Source: Calothrix sp. NIES-4105
GTDB taxonomy: Bacteria > Cyanobacteriota > Cyanobacteriia > Cyanobacteriales > Nostocaceae
NCBI RefSeq assembly: GCF_002368415.1
Contig: NZ_AP018290.1
Coordinates: forward strand, 871,470-935,469
Direction of reading: 5' to 3'
Length of the DNA stretch: 64,000 bases
Within the stretch, counting starts at the first letter, position 1, and every line of letters begins with the position of its first letter. The position numbers were made by a program, and so were the translations under genes. Of this stretch, positions 34,148-45,900 are shown one piece after another. The notes below the pieces were generated by a model. The model was given only the letters and a program-made list of their open reading frames with translations, searched no databases and was not told the DNA's origin.

Positions 34148-36310
34148 ATGTCAAAATCGCTTTTTGCTAAACTTCACCGTAGCTTCGGTACTCCTTTATC
34201 TGGTATCGATAAATACGAGAAAATTCAGTCAGGACTTTCAGAAGTCGAAGAACAGTTGCCCAGCGTAAATGATGAGCAAAAACAACGCCTCAAAAACATT
34301 AGAGTACTTGTAGTCGGCGCCGGATTTGCTGGACTTGCGGCAGCATATGAATTAGCAACTCAAGGTGTTCAAGTGACTGTTTTGGAAGCGAGAGACCGTG
34401 TTGGCGGACGTGTTCATAGCAAAGACAACATTGCGACTGGACGCATTGTCGAGGCTGGTGCAGAATTAATTGGAGCAAATCATCATCAATGGATTCACTA
34501 CGCGAAAAAATTTGGCTTGGGGTTGAGTGTTATCACTAGAGAAGATAATTTCTTGGCAGCAGGATTAAGACAACCTCTTTACATCAACGGTTCTAATATT
34601 CCCCGCAAAATTCAAGAAGGAATCTTCAACAAAATGGAGAAGATTCAAGAAAAAATTAACGAGGATGCTGAACAAGTAGATGCCTACGAACCGTGGACAC
34701 ATCCTAAAGCTAAAGAGTGGGACAGCATTTCTGTTGCTGATAAGTTAGATGAATGGTGTGCAGGTGACTTGTTATTAAGAAACGCTCTAGAGGTGCATTT
34801 TAGTAATGACCAGACAGCACCAACCACAGAGCAGAGTTACCTTGGTTTACTTGCAGTAGTTAAAGGTGGCGGAGTTCAAGATTACTGGACTTTATCAGAA
34901 ACCTTCCGCTGCGACAGCGGAAATCAAGCTCTAGCAGATAAGTTCGTTGACGAAATCAAAAAAGTCATTAAAGAAAAGCACGGGCAAGAAAATTGGTCTG
35001 TCAACACAAAAGAACCTGTGACTCACATTGACATTTCCAATGATTCAGCAAATGTAACCGTTCGCACTATCTTCCAGAAAAATGAGGCCAGTCCCCCTAT
35101 CATCAAGGAATACAAGGGAGACTATGTTATTTTTGCTATTCCTCCCGCTACATGGAAACATGTTTGCATTACTCCTGAACTGCTCTCAGGTTATGAAATG
35201 TCTATGGGACAAGCTATTAAATATCTAACTGCTGTCAAAGAGCGGTTTTGGATTAAGAAAGGTTTGGCACCCAGTTGTACTTCAGACGAAGTGGGCATGA
35301 TTTGGGAAAGCACCGATAATCAAATGGTAACAAGTGGACACGGTTTTGGTTTAAATCTATTCGCAGGCGGTCAATCAGCAAGCAAAGCTTTGGCATCAAA
35401 CGATCCGGCGTATTTCAACGAAGCGTTTGGTCGAGTGTATAAAGACTATCAAAGTAACGTCATCAACCAAGAATTTGTCAAATGGCCTGAAGAAAAATGG
35501 ACAGGAGGGGGGTATTCTTGCCCTAAACCCAACCAAGTGTGTAAGATTGGGCATTTTCTAAGTCAGGCTTATCTCGATAGACTTTTCTTCGCAGGGGAAC
35601 ATACCTGCCTAGCCTTTTTTGGCTACATGGAAGGAGCTTTGCGCTCTGGGGTTATCGCTTCCAAAAAAATAATTGAAGCGACAAAGTGCCGCCGCTCAAA
35701 ACTGGTAGGTAGCACCACAGGAATCTATCGAGGGTATGCGCCTTCTAAATTTGACGGCTTCTCAGATACGGTAGACAAACATAACTTGTCACAGCCTAAA
35801 ACTAGTGGTTTTGATTCATTTGCCGATGTACTTAACGGTGTGAACTCTCTGAGAAAAGTCATTGTCCGCCACGGTGATATTGTAGACGGATTGCAAGTTT
35901 TTTACGAAACTACGGACAAAAAGAAGACCAGTCTTAACCAATGGTCGAGAGAATACGGTAATAAACAACTCAATAAAGGAGATGTTTTTATAATTACAGA
36001 GGACGATTTTCTCGAAGAAGTATCAGGTTACTATGGTACTTGGTTTGGGGCAACTCATATCCTTCAACTTACTTTGACAACGAAAAATAAGAAATGTCAG
36101 ACTTTCGGTACTATGGCTCATAGTTTAGAGTCAGATCGAGAATCTTTTACGTTTAAAGCAAAAGATGGAGAGGAAATTATTGGCTTTTTTGGAGCTGAAG
36201 TTCCATTAGATTACGACGTAGATCGTTCAAAAGATTTAGTGATGTCGGCTTTTGGGGTAATTTTTAGAAGTATCAATTCACATGGTATAATGAGTTGCGG
36301 CGCTACATGA
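34148..36310 (+). CDS. FAD amine oxidase fused to a C-terminal jacalin-like lectin domain
   Basis: 720 residues. An N-terminal extension of about 50 residues is followed by VLVVGAGFAGLAAAYELATQ (FAD), VLEARDRVGGRVHS and EAGAELIGANHHQW. The oxidase ends with RLFFAGEHTCLAFFGYMEGA (about 480-500). Residues about 560-710 are a different domain: LRKVIVRHGDIVDGLQVFYE, SGYYGTWFGATHILQLTLTT, FTFKAKDGEEIIGFFGAEV, MSAFGVIFRSI, a jacalin-like beta-prism. Jacalins bind sugars or other ligands. The frame continues past TGA 36308 for 32 more codons. RBS AAGGAGTTTTACT. Second amine oxidase of the cluster. Confidence 0.82.
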   Translation: MSKSLFAKLHRSFGTPLSGIDKYEKIQSGLSEVEEQLPSVNDEQKQRLKNIRVLVVGAGFAGLAAAYELATQGVQVTVLEARDRVGGRVHSKDNIATGRIVEAGAELIGANHHQWIHYAKKFGLGLSVITREDNFLAAGLRQPLYINGSNIPRKIQEGIFNKMEKIQEKINEDAEQVDAYEPWTHPKAKEWDSISVADKLDEWCAGDLLLRNALEVHFSNDQTAPTTEQSYLGLLAVVKGGGVQDYWTLSETFRCDSGNQALADKFVDEIKKVIKEKHGQENWSVNTKEPVTHIDISNDSANVTVRTIFQKNEASPPIIKEYKGDYVIFAIPPATWKHVCITPELLSGYEMSMGQAIKYLTAVKERFWIKKGLAPSCTSDEVGMIWESTDNQMVTSGHGFGLNLFAGGQSASKALASNDPAYFNEAFGRVYKDYQSNVINQEFVKWPEEKWTGGGYSCPKPNQVCKIGHFLSQAYLDRLFFAGEHTCLAFFGYMEGALRSGVIASKKIIEATKCRRSKLVGSTTGIYRGYAPSKFDGFSDTVDKHNLSQPKTSGFDSFADVLNGVNSLRKVIVRHGDIVDGLQVFYETTDKKKTSLNQWSREYGNKQLNKGDVFIITEDDFLEEVSGYYGTWFGATHILQLTLTTKNKKCQTFGTMAHSLESDRESFTFKAKDGEEIIGFFGAEVPLDYDVDRSKDLVMSAFGVIFRSINSHGIMSCGAT

Positions 36311-36421
36311 AATGCCAATTTAAAATACATTGATAACAACGGTAATTGGCAATCAATTAATAATGCTAAGGCGCAAATCATTAACAGCCCCACACTTTCT
36401 AATTAATTAACCTTAAAATTG

Positions 36422-36469
36422 AGTCGGTGCGATGCTCAATTATGAGCGGTTTTTACCATCGCACCGACT
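36422..36469. terminator. Strong 13-bp hairpin between oxidase and NRPS genes
   Basis: AGTCGGTGCGATG (36422-36434) and CATCGCACCGACT (36457-36469) pair perfectly around a 22-base loop that contains TTTTT. No T run follows the stem, so it may be an RNA-processing or attenuation structure rather than a simple terminator. It separates the oxidase part from the NRPS part of the cluster. Confidence 0.6.
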
Positions 36470-36585
36470 TGCTGCTTAAAATGGTTTGTTAAAAGTTTAG
36501 TCTGCCATGTTTTACAAGCTATGCGTTTACAAACTAAAGGCTACTAGATTATTAGCATCGTTTCAGAATTATTGATGGATCACAT

Positions 36586-39500
36586 ATGGATCACACACTT
36601 ACTAATCATTCAAAAACTTTCTTAGACAATCAAGAAGAAAAACTTTTAATAGAGACAGAACAGTATAAGTTATTAGTCGAGTGGAATAATACTCAAAGTG
36701 ATTATCCTATAGATAAGTGTATTCATGAATTATTTGAAGAACAGGTAAAGCGATCGCCCAACTCAATAGCGGTAGTTTTTGAAGGGGAACAACTGACCTA
36801 CGGAGAACTAAATGCAAAAGCCAATCAGCTAGCGCACTACCTTCAAGCGCTAGGTGTAAAACCAGAAGTATTAGTAGGAATATGCGTAGAGCGTTCCTTA
36901 GAAATGGTGGTGGGATTGCTTGGTATTCTCAAAGCAGGCGGCGCCTACGTTCCTTTAGACCCAACCTATCCAAATGAACGCTTGGCTTTCATGCTAGAAG
37001 ATGCCTCTGTACCAGTACTGCTAACCGAGGCAACTCTTGTCGAGAAGTTTGCTCAACATCAAGCGCATATCGTCTGCTTGGACTTTGACAGGGAAGAAAT
37101 TACCCAACATAGCAAGGAGAACCTTGTTAGCAGGGTGATGCCTGATAACCTTGCCTACGTCATTTATACATCGGGTTCAACAGGGAAGCCCAAGGGTGTT
37201 TTAGTAGCACATAACTCTGTATGTAACCTAGTCACAGCACAAAAACAGCTTTTCGACGTACAGCTAAATAGCCGTGTCCTCCAATTCGCTTCTTTCAGCT
37301 TCGATGCCTCAGTTTGGGAGATATTCATGGCTCTAGCATCGGGAGCAACACTCGTACTGGCGACGCAAGACTCCCTAATGCCTGGACCCTCCTTGATTGA
37401 GCTTTTGCGCGACAAAGCGATTACGACTATTACCCTGCCACCTTCAGTTTTAGCTGTTCTGCCTGTAGAAGAGTTTCCCGCGTTGCGGACAATAATTGTT
37501 GCTGGAGAAGCCTGTTCTAGTAACCTCGTGGCGCGTTGGGCACCAGGGCGTCAGTTCTTTAACGCTTACGGACCAACTGAATCCACTGTCTGCACTACCG
37601 TCGCCCTTTGCAGTAGTGGAAGCCAAAAGCCCCCCATCGGGCGCCCCATTGCTAATACGCAGGTGTATGTGCTAGACGAGAATTTGCAGCCTGTACCCAT
37701 CGGCGTTTCAGGAGAACTGTATATTGGTGGTGATGGACTAGCGCGCGGCTACCTTAATCGTCCCGATTTGACTGCTGAAAAATTTATTCCCAATCCCTTC
37801 AGCAATCAACCCGATTCTCGCCTCTACAAAACTGGCGATTTAGCTCGTTATCTAAAAGATGGTAATATCGAGTTTCTCGGTCGCGTTGATAATCAAGTTA
37901 AAATACGCGGTTTCCGCATCGAACTTGGAGAAATTGAGGCAGTATTGTCTCAACATCCAGCAGTTTTAGAAACTGTGGTTGTGGCGCGAGAAGATATTCC
38001 AGACCGCAAATATTTGGTAGCGTACATTGTCCCTAGTAACTCCGGGGCGATTTCTCGCCGTGATCTGCGCGGTTTTCTCTTTGAAAAACTGCCCGATTAC
38101 ATGATACCAAGAGTTTTCCTGATGTTAGATGCCCTGCCATTAACACCTAATGGTAAGGTAGATCGTCGGGCGCTACATGAATATGCTGAAACTATAAATA
38201 TGAAAAAATCAAATACAAATATATCTAATGTAAAAATGGACATCCCTCCCCAACATAAACGGGGAGGTACAGCGTTAAAAACTACACAATCAGACAGCAT
38301 TCACTCAACATTACGTTCTTTGATGGCGAAGTTGCTGCAAATAGAGAGTTCGGAAATAGATGTTTCTGCTACTTTTTTAGAAATGGGGACTGATTCACTC
38401 CTTCTTATAGAAGCTATGCGAAGCATTCAAAGCAACTTTGGAGTTCAGATCGAAGTACAACAGTTTTTTGAAGAATTGGAAACCATTGACGCTTTAGCTA
38501 CCTATATCGAGTCAAAATCATCCTTGGAATTGAAGTTAGGAACTTATCAACAATCTCATTTAAAGCCGATTAATGTGATCCCTGAGTCCACTTTAGAGTT
38601 TAGTAAACCGCCAAACCAATTAGCTCAAACAAAAACTTTTAATACACCTGTATCTAACCCTCAAGAGCAAACGACGAATAGACAAAATGAGAACGTGGAG
38701 CAACAGACGAGTGTAGAAAGAATTATCTCCCAGCAACTTCAATTAATGTCTCAAGTAATGTCTCAACAATTAGAACTATTACGTAGTGAGTGGCCACACA
38801 AGGAGCGATCATTTTTAGAAAAAACTACATTAACTGAGTTCGCAACAGCCAAGTCATTCCATCAATCTGGCACGGTTAATAATTCATCTCCCGTGTGTTC
38901 TTATAATGAATGGGATCCGCTAGAGGAGGTTATTGTTGGCATTGTGGATGGGTCGATGGTTCCTTCCTGGCATACCATCCATCGTGCTACCGTGCTTCCT
39001 GGTCAGGAAAAACAAATGGACAGTCTTTGCAAGCGGACGCAATTTCAACCGCTTCCCTATCCAGAGTGGCTTGTTCAGGCCGCCACCAAGTGTGTTGATG
39101 AATTTGTTCATATTCTTGAATCGGAAGGAGTTGTTGTACGTCGGCCTGATGTTGTTGACTACTCTGCCTCTTTTGGCACACCAGGTTGGGAAGTAATGAA
39201 TGGCTTCTGTGCGGCGAATCCACGGGACGTTTTCTTGGTAATTGGTAATGAAATTATTGAGGCGCCAATGGCCGACCGGGGTCGTTATTTCGAGTCGTGG
39301 GCTTATCGCTCCCTACTCAAAGAATATTTAAAGGCTGGAGCTAAGTGGGTCGCTGCCCCCAAACCACAGTTACTCGATGCACTGTACGACCCTGATTACA
39401 AAGTTCCTGCTCTCGGTGAGGAAATGCGCTTTGTTATCACTGAGTTTGAGCCAACGTTTGATGCGGCAGACTTTGTGCGCTTTGGACGGGATATTTTTGT

Positions 39501-39993
39501 ACAGAAAAGTCATGTGACCAACAGTCTTGGTATCGAATGGGTGCGGCGCCATTTAGGCTCCCAATATCGAGTTCACGAAGTTCAGTCACTTTGTCCACAA
39601 GCCTTGCATATTGATACCACCCTTGTTCCTCTCGCTCCAGGAAAGGTGTTGGTAAATCCCCTTTTCATAGATGTTGACAATCTACCTGACTATTTCAAAT
39701 CTTGGGATATCCTCATTGCACCTAAACCCAACAGAACGCCAATGACGCTCTATGACACAAAAGTCATCAGCCAGTGGGTCAATATGAACGTACTAAGTAT
39801 TGACGAAGAGCGAGTTATTGTGGAAAAATCACAGGAGTCCATGATTAAAGCATTGAAAGACTGGGGTTTCAAACCTATTCCCTGTGAGTTTGAGAGTTAC
39901 TATCCTTTCTTAGGCTCTTTCCATTGCGCGACACTGGATGTCCGCAGGCGTGGCGTACTGCGTTCCTATGAGATGGAGGAGGGCGCTATATGA
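36586..39993 (+). CDS. NRPS loading protein: adenylation - carrier - amidinotransferase
   Basis: 1135 residues, no condensation domain. Adenylation domain about 35-530 (A3 YTSGSTGKPKG at about 195, A5 NAYGPTE, A8 GRVDNQVKIRGFRIELGEIE, A10 PNGKVDR). My reading of the ten pocket residues is D-A-W-T-I-A-A-V-C-K, a Phe-type code. Carrier domain about 570-640 with EMGTDSLLLIEA (phosphopantetheine Ser). A Gln-rich linker (ISQQLQLMSQVMSQQLELLR) follows. Residues about 770-1128 are a glycine-amidinotransferase-type domain (NEWDPLEEVIVGIVDGSMVP, LHIDTTLVPL with His, SFHCATLDVRRR with the catalytic Cys), as in CyrA/SxtG. It overlaps the next gene by ATGA. Possible start of a guanidino-peptide. Confidence 0.88.
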   Translation: MDHTLTNHSKTFLDNQEEKLLIETEQYKLLVEWNNTQSDYPIDKCIHELFEEQVKRSPNSIAVVFEGEQLTYGELNAKANQLAHYLQALGVKPEVLVGICVERSLEMVVGLLGILKAGGAYVPLDPTYPNERLAFMLEDASVPVLLTEATLVEKFAQHQAHIVCLDFDREEITQHSKENLVSRVMPDNLAYVIYTSGSTGKPKGVLVAHNSVCNLVTAQKQLFDVQLNSRVLQFASFSFDASVWEIFMALASGATLVLATQDSLMPGPSLIELLRDKAITTITLPPSVLAVLPVEEFPALRTIIVAGEACSSNLVARWAPGRQFFNAYGPTESTVCTTVALCSSGSQKPPIGRPIANTQVYVLDENLQPVPIGVSGELYIGGDGLARGYLNRPDLTAEKFIPNPFSNQPDSRLYKTGDLARYLKDGNIEFLGRVDNQVKIRGFRIELGEIEAVLSQHPAVLETVVVAREDIPDRKYLVAYIVPSNSGAISRRDLRGFLFEKLPDYMIPRVFLMLDALPLTPNGKVDRRALHEYAETINMKKSNTNISNVKMDIPPQHKRGGTALKTTQSDSIHSTLRSLMAKLLQIESSEIDVSATFLEMGTDSLLLIEAMRSIQSNFGVQIEVQQFFEELETIDALATYIESKSSLELKLGTYQQSHLKPINVIPESTLEFSKPPNQLAQTKTFNTPVSNPQEQTTNRQNENVEQQTSVERIISQQLQLMSQVMSQQLELLRSEWPHKERSFLEKTTLTEFATAKSFHQSGTVNNSSPVCSYNEWDPLEEVIVGIVDGSMVPSWHTIHRATVLPGQEKQMDSLCKRTQFQPLPYPEWLVQAATKCVDEFVHILESEGVVVRRPDVVDYSASFGTPGWEVMNGFCAANPRDVFLVIGNEIIEAPMADRGRYFESWAYRSLLKEYLKAGAKWVAAPKPQLLDALYDPDYKVPALGEEMRFVITEFEPTFDAADFVRFGRDIFVQKSHVTNSLGIEWVRRHLGSQYRVHEVQSLCPQALHIDTTLVPLAPGKVLVNPLFIDVDNLPDYFKSWDILIAPKPNRTPMTLYDTKVISQWVNMNVLSIDEERVIVEKSQESMIKALKDWGFKPIPCEFESYYPFLGSFHCATLDVRRRGVLRSYEMEEGAI

Positions 39994-42900
39994 ATCTCAA
40001 TCAATTTTTAGCTGAACTTGCCAAACGCGGTGTAAAATTATGGCTAGAGGGTGATACGTTGCGTTTTCGCGCTCCTCAAGGAGTCATGACATCAGAAGAT
40101 AGAGACATACTGGTACTGCATAAAGCAAAAGTCATCTCGTGGCTATCCCAGAACAATACGAGCGCGAACAAGACTGAGCAAACGATTGTACCTATCTCCT
40201 ATCAACGGGAGATACCTTTATCTTTTCCCCAGGAACAGTTGTGGTTTTTGAGCCAATTGGAGCTAGACAACCCTTCCTACAATGAACTTTTTGCTCTACG
40301 ATTCTTGGGTGTACTAAATATTGCTGCACTAAAGCAGAGCCTGAGCAAGATCGTCACTCGCCATGCCGCTTTACGAACCAATTTTACGATGGTTAACGGA
40401 CAGCCCGTTCAAGTCATTGCTGAAAGTTTGACTCTAACAGTGCCAGTCATAGATTTAAGCCATTTACCTGCTTATGACAAAGAAAACGAAGTTCAGCAAT
40501 TGGCAACAGAACAAGCCCAAAAACCCTTTGACTTAGTTAGCGACCCCTTAATTCAAGCGACACTACTGAAGTTAACAGAAACAGAACATGTATTCTTACT
40601 AAGAACGCACCACATTGTTTGGGATGGTTGGTCATTAGGCATCATGTGGCGGGAGTTAGCCGCTTTCTACAATGACTTATCCCTAGAGCTACCTCCACTC
40701 CTGGCTCAGTACCCCGATTTTGCAGTTTGGCAGAAGCAACACTTGACAGGTGAAGTACTAGATTCCCTACAAACTTACTGGCAGGAACAACTGAAAGATG
40801 CGCCACCTCTGTTAGAACTGCCTACTGACCGAATCCGGGGCGTGACACAAAGCTTTCGAGGAAAACATTATAGATTTGTACTTTCAAAGGATTTGACAGA
40901 GGCGCTAATAGATTTAAGTCGGCGACAAAAAGTGACTCTATTTATGACGCTCTTAGCCGCGTTTCAAACATTACTTTTCCGTTATACCGGGCAAACTGAT
41001 CTTTGTATAGGTTCGCCTATTGCGAATCGCGATCGCCCCGAATTTGATGGGTTGATTGGATATTTCGCGAATACCCTAGTGTTACGCACTTGTTTAGCGG
41101 GCAACCCAAGCTTTGAGGATTTACTGTCTAGAGTACGAAAAGTGACACTTGAAGCCTACACTCATCGAGAGCTACCGTTTGAGAAATTAGTAGAGATATT
41201 GCAGCCAGAACGCTCTTTGAGTTACACGCCACTGTTTCAAGTGATGCTGATGCTGCTCAACGAGTTGCCTGCTATCCAGATGGAAGGTTTGATGGTCAGT
41301 CCATTGGCGGTAGAAACAGGCATGGCACGAACTGACTTAGTTTTATGCGTAGAAAAGACTGCTTCTGGATTGATCGGGGAATTGGAATACAATACCGATT
41401 TGTTTGATGATGTCACGATCGCCCGCATGGTTGGGCATTTCCAAACACTATTGGAAAGCATTGTCGCCAATCCAGATCAACAAATTAGTGAATTACCTAT
41501 ACTGACTGAAGTTGAATACCATCAGTTGCTTGTGGAATGGAACAATACAAAGACCAAATACCTACAATACAAATGTATTGATCAATTATTTGAAGAACAG
41601 GTAGAACGATCGCCCGATGCGATCGCAGTTGTCTTTGAGGAAGAACAATTAACTTACCGAGAACTTAATGCTAGAGCAAATCAATTAGCGCATTACCTAC
41701 AAACTCTGGGTGTAGGTTCAGAAGTGTTAGTTGGAATTTGCGTCGAGCGCTCTATTGAGATGATTGTGGGAATTTTAGGAATCCTCAAAGGTGGTGGGGC
41801 TTATGTGCCACTTGACCCATATTATCCACAAGAGCGTTTGAGCTTCATATTAGAAGATGCTCAAGTGGGAGTGTTGTTAACTCAAAAGCAATTAGTAGAA
41901 TCTCTCCCTCAACATCAGGCGCTTGTCGTCTGCTTAGACACCGACTGGGAAAAAATTGCTCAAAACAGTTTCTTCAACCTGAAAAAAACCGCAACACCCG
42001 ATAACTTGGCATACGTCATCTACACTTCTGGTTCTACAGGTAAGCCTAAAGGTGTTTTAGTCAATCACAACAATGTAACTCGTCTGTTTGCAGCCACAGA
42101 CACTTGGTATAAATTCAATTGTGATGATGTGTGGACAATTTTCCACTCTTATGCTTTTGACTTTTCCGTGTGGGAAATTTGGGGAGCATTGCTGTATGGT
42201 GGACGACTGGTAGTAGTGCCAAACTTAGTGACGCGCGAGCCTGAATCTTTCTACCAGTTATTGTGTACTCAAAAAGTCACAGTTCTCAATCAAACACCTT
42301 CAGCTTTCCGCCAGTTGATTAAAGCTGAACAGTCAATGGTAACTGTTGGCGACTTGAACTTACGCCTAGTAATTTTCGGTGGGGAAGCCTTAGATCTGTC
42401 AAGTTTGCAGCCTTGGTTTGAACGCCACGGCGATAACTCACCCCAATTAGTGAATATGTACGGGATCACCGAAACCACCGTACACGTTACTTATCGCCCC
42501 CTGAGTAAAGCGGATTTGCATAGCACGGGCAGTGTAATTGGTCGTCCGATACCTGACTTACAGGTGTATGTGCTGGATGAACATCAACAACTAGTACCAA
42601 TTGGTGTTCCTGGTGAGATGTACGTTGGTGGTGCTGGCGTGACACGGGGCTATTTGAATCGTTCCGAATTAACCCAACAGAGGTTTATCTCTCATTCTTT
42701 TAGTGAGAATCCCCAAGCACGACTATATTATAAAACAGGAGATCGGGCGCGTTATTTACCCAATGGCGAATTAGAGTATTTAGGACGCATCGACAATCAA
42801 GTAAAAGTTCGGGGATTCCGCATTGAGTTGCGAGAAATTGAGGTAGCGTTAACACAGCATCTGGCTGTAGGGGAAACTGTGGTAATTCTCCGAGAAGACG

Positions 42901-45900
42901 ATCCTGACGATAAGCGTCTAGTAGCATACATTGTCCCCGACCAAAACTATGCTTCTCCAATTTTAAAACTACTTCATTTTAAAAATAAAGGTCTTCTTAG
43001 TAACGGGTTACTTTATGAATTGCCGAATGGCATGATGATTGCCCATCTGAATAAAAACGAGACAGAATTCGTCTACAAAGAACTTTGGGAGGAACTAGCT
43101 TATTTAAAACATGGCATTACTATTAATGAAGGGGATTGCATCTTTGATGTGGGTGCTAATATCGGTCTGTTCACACTTTTCGTGGGTCAAATATGTAAAG
43201 ATGTTTCTATTTACGCATTTGAGCCAATTCCGCCTGTTTTTGACCTGCTACGCATAAATGCTGAGAGCTATGGCTTAAATGTCAAGCTATTTAATAGTGG
43301 TCTGTCTAGCGAGATCAAGAGTGATACCTTTACATATTATCCTCGAATTTCCGTCATTTCCGGACGCTTTGCTGATGCCGCTCAAGAGCAACAGACGGTC
43401 AAATCCTTTTTGCTCAAGCAACAGGAATTAGACAATACAAAAGTATCTGTCCAGGCAATTGATGAATTGCTAGCAGAACGATTGCAGAGCCAGCAATTCA
43501 CTTGCCAGTTAAGAACAATTTCTGATGTGATTGGTGAGCATGGTATTGAAAGGATCAATCTGCTAAAAATCGACGTAGAGAAAAGTGAGCAGGATGTACT
43601 TTCTGGTATCCAGCAAAAAGATTGGCAAAAGATCCAGCAGATAGTTGTAGAAGTTCATAACATCAATGGCAGGTTAGAGGAGATTGTAGCCCTGCTAGAA
43701 GAACATGGATACGACCTAACTATTGAGCAGGATGCTTTACTAGAAGATACTGGACTATATAATATCTATGCCAAACGACCATCTCTAAATCAGTACCTTT
43801 CTGAGGAGCCTGGTAGCAAGTTAGTCTGCGATCCTATAAAACCGACTTGGAGCAATTCGAGTTTATTAGTTAGTGAGGTTCGCCGCTTTCTACAAAAGAA
43901 GCTACCAGAGTACATGGTGCCAAATGCTTTTGTACTGTTGGAATCCTTACCCTTGACTCCCAATGGCAAAGTAGACCACCGCGCTCTACCAAAACCAGAC
44001 TTAGACAGCAGACTACTAGCAAAATATGTAGCCCCACGCACACCAATTGAAGAAATACTGGTACAAATTTGGGCGCAAATGCTGAAAGTAGAGAAAGTGG
44101 GCATACATGACAACTTCTTTGAATTAGGAGGACATTCGTTACTGGCAACTCAAGTTATTTCAAGAGTACGTGATGCTTTCAATGTTGACATACCATTACG
44201 CAGCTTATTTGAAGCTCCTACAGTTGCACAACTGCAAGAATATATTCAAGCGGCACTAACGAGTGGACAATCAACACTTGCTCCACCTTTAGTACCAATT
44301 TCACGACCAGCACAAATCCCATTATCGTTTGCACAAGCAAGATTATGGTTCCTTGACCAATTACAACCAGAAAATGGGTTCTACAATATTCCACTCGTTT
44401 TACATTTGAGCGGTCAACTCAACGTTGTTGCTTTAGAACAAAGCCTTAACGAAATTATCAGTCGTCACGAAATTTTACGCACAAACTTTACTGTCGAACA
44501 GGGACAACCCATTCAAATTATCGCTGCAACTTTGAATTTAAAACTGGTCGTTGTAGAATTAGAAAATCTACCTGCTTGCGAGCAAAAAATCGAGACGCAA
44601 CAATTAGTTTCTCAATTAGCAGTACAACACTTTAACCTCGAACGAGAGCCTTTATTCAGAGCAAACGTACTCAAACTCAGTTCGACAGAGTATGTGTTTG
44701 TATTAGTTTTACACCACATTATTGCAGACGGCTGGTCGCTGGGTGTATTTGAACGAGAGTTAGTAACATGCTACGAAACATTCCATAATGGCTTAACTCC
44801 ACTATTGCCAGAATTACCCGTACAGTATGCTGATTTTACTCTTTGGCAACGCAACTGGTTAACGGGTGAAGTCCTGCAAACACAGCTTGATTATTGGCAA
44901 CAACAACTTAAAGGTATTCCCACGTTACTTGAATTACCTACTGACAGATGCAGACCTGCTATTCAAACTTACAAAGGTGCTCAAAAATCAATTCCGCTCT
45001 CTTTTAAGTTAAGTCAGGAACTTGTTTCGCTCTCGAAGCGCGCGGGAGTTACCTTGTTTGTGACGCTGTTAGCAGCATTTCAAACCTTACTTTATCGCTA
45101 TACAAATTCTGATAATATTGTAGTAGGTACACCAATCGCTAATCGCAATCGACAAGAAATTGAAGGGCTAATTGGCTTTTTTGTCAATACTTTAGTGCTG
45201 CGTACAGATTTATCAGGCAACCCCAGTTTTGAGCAGTTATTAAGTCGGGTACGCGAAGTGACCTTGGGAGCTTACGCACATCAAGACCTACCATTTGAGG
45301 AATTGGTAGAGGCATTACAACCAAAACGTTCTTTAAGTCACTCGCCACTGTTTCAGGTAATGTTTACGTTTGAAAATACATCTGCTTCTTCTTTGGATTT
45401 GCGTGAGCTAACAGTGAGTTCATTACCCGTAGAAATCCCAATAGCAAAGTTTGATTTGACTCTATCAATGCAAGATACTGCTTTTGGGCTGATTGGAGTT
45501 TGGGAATACAGCACTGACCTGTTTGATGCTGACACTATAACTCGAATGGCGGGGCATTTGCAGACAATACTTGAAGCAATTGTAGTTAATCCCAAAGCGG
45601 AAATATCCAAATTGCCATTGCTGACAGAAGCCGAGCGCCAGCAGTTGTTGGTGGAATGGAACGATACTGCCACTGAGTATTCCCAGGATAAGTGTATTCA
45701 TCAATTGTTTGAGGAGCAGGTAAAGAATTCACCCAATGCTGTAGCTGTAGTATTTGAAAGTAAGCAACTGACCTACCGAGAGTTAAATGCAAAAGCGAAT
45801 CAACTAGCCCACTACCTCCAAGTGCAGGGCATTGGAGCAGAAGTTTTGGTGGGTATTTGCGTAGAGCGTTCCTTAGAGATGATGGTGGGATTGCTTGGTA

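Noticed and set aside
36311-36406. Separate small gene after the oxidase-lectin gene
   Set aside because: It has no start codon with RBS and is exactly in frame with the upstream gene, so it is treated as that gene's lost or read-through tail.
38933-39223. Several 60-90-codon frames overlapping the amidinotransferase domain
   Set aside because: Shadows of the NRPS gene; no RBS and no family resemblance.
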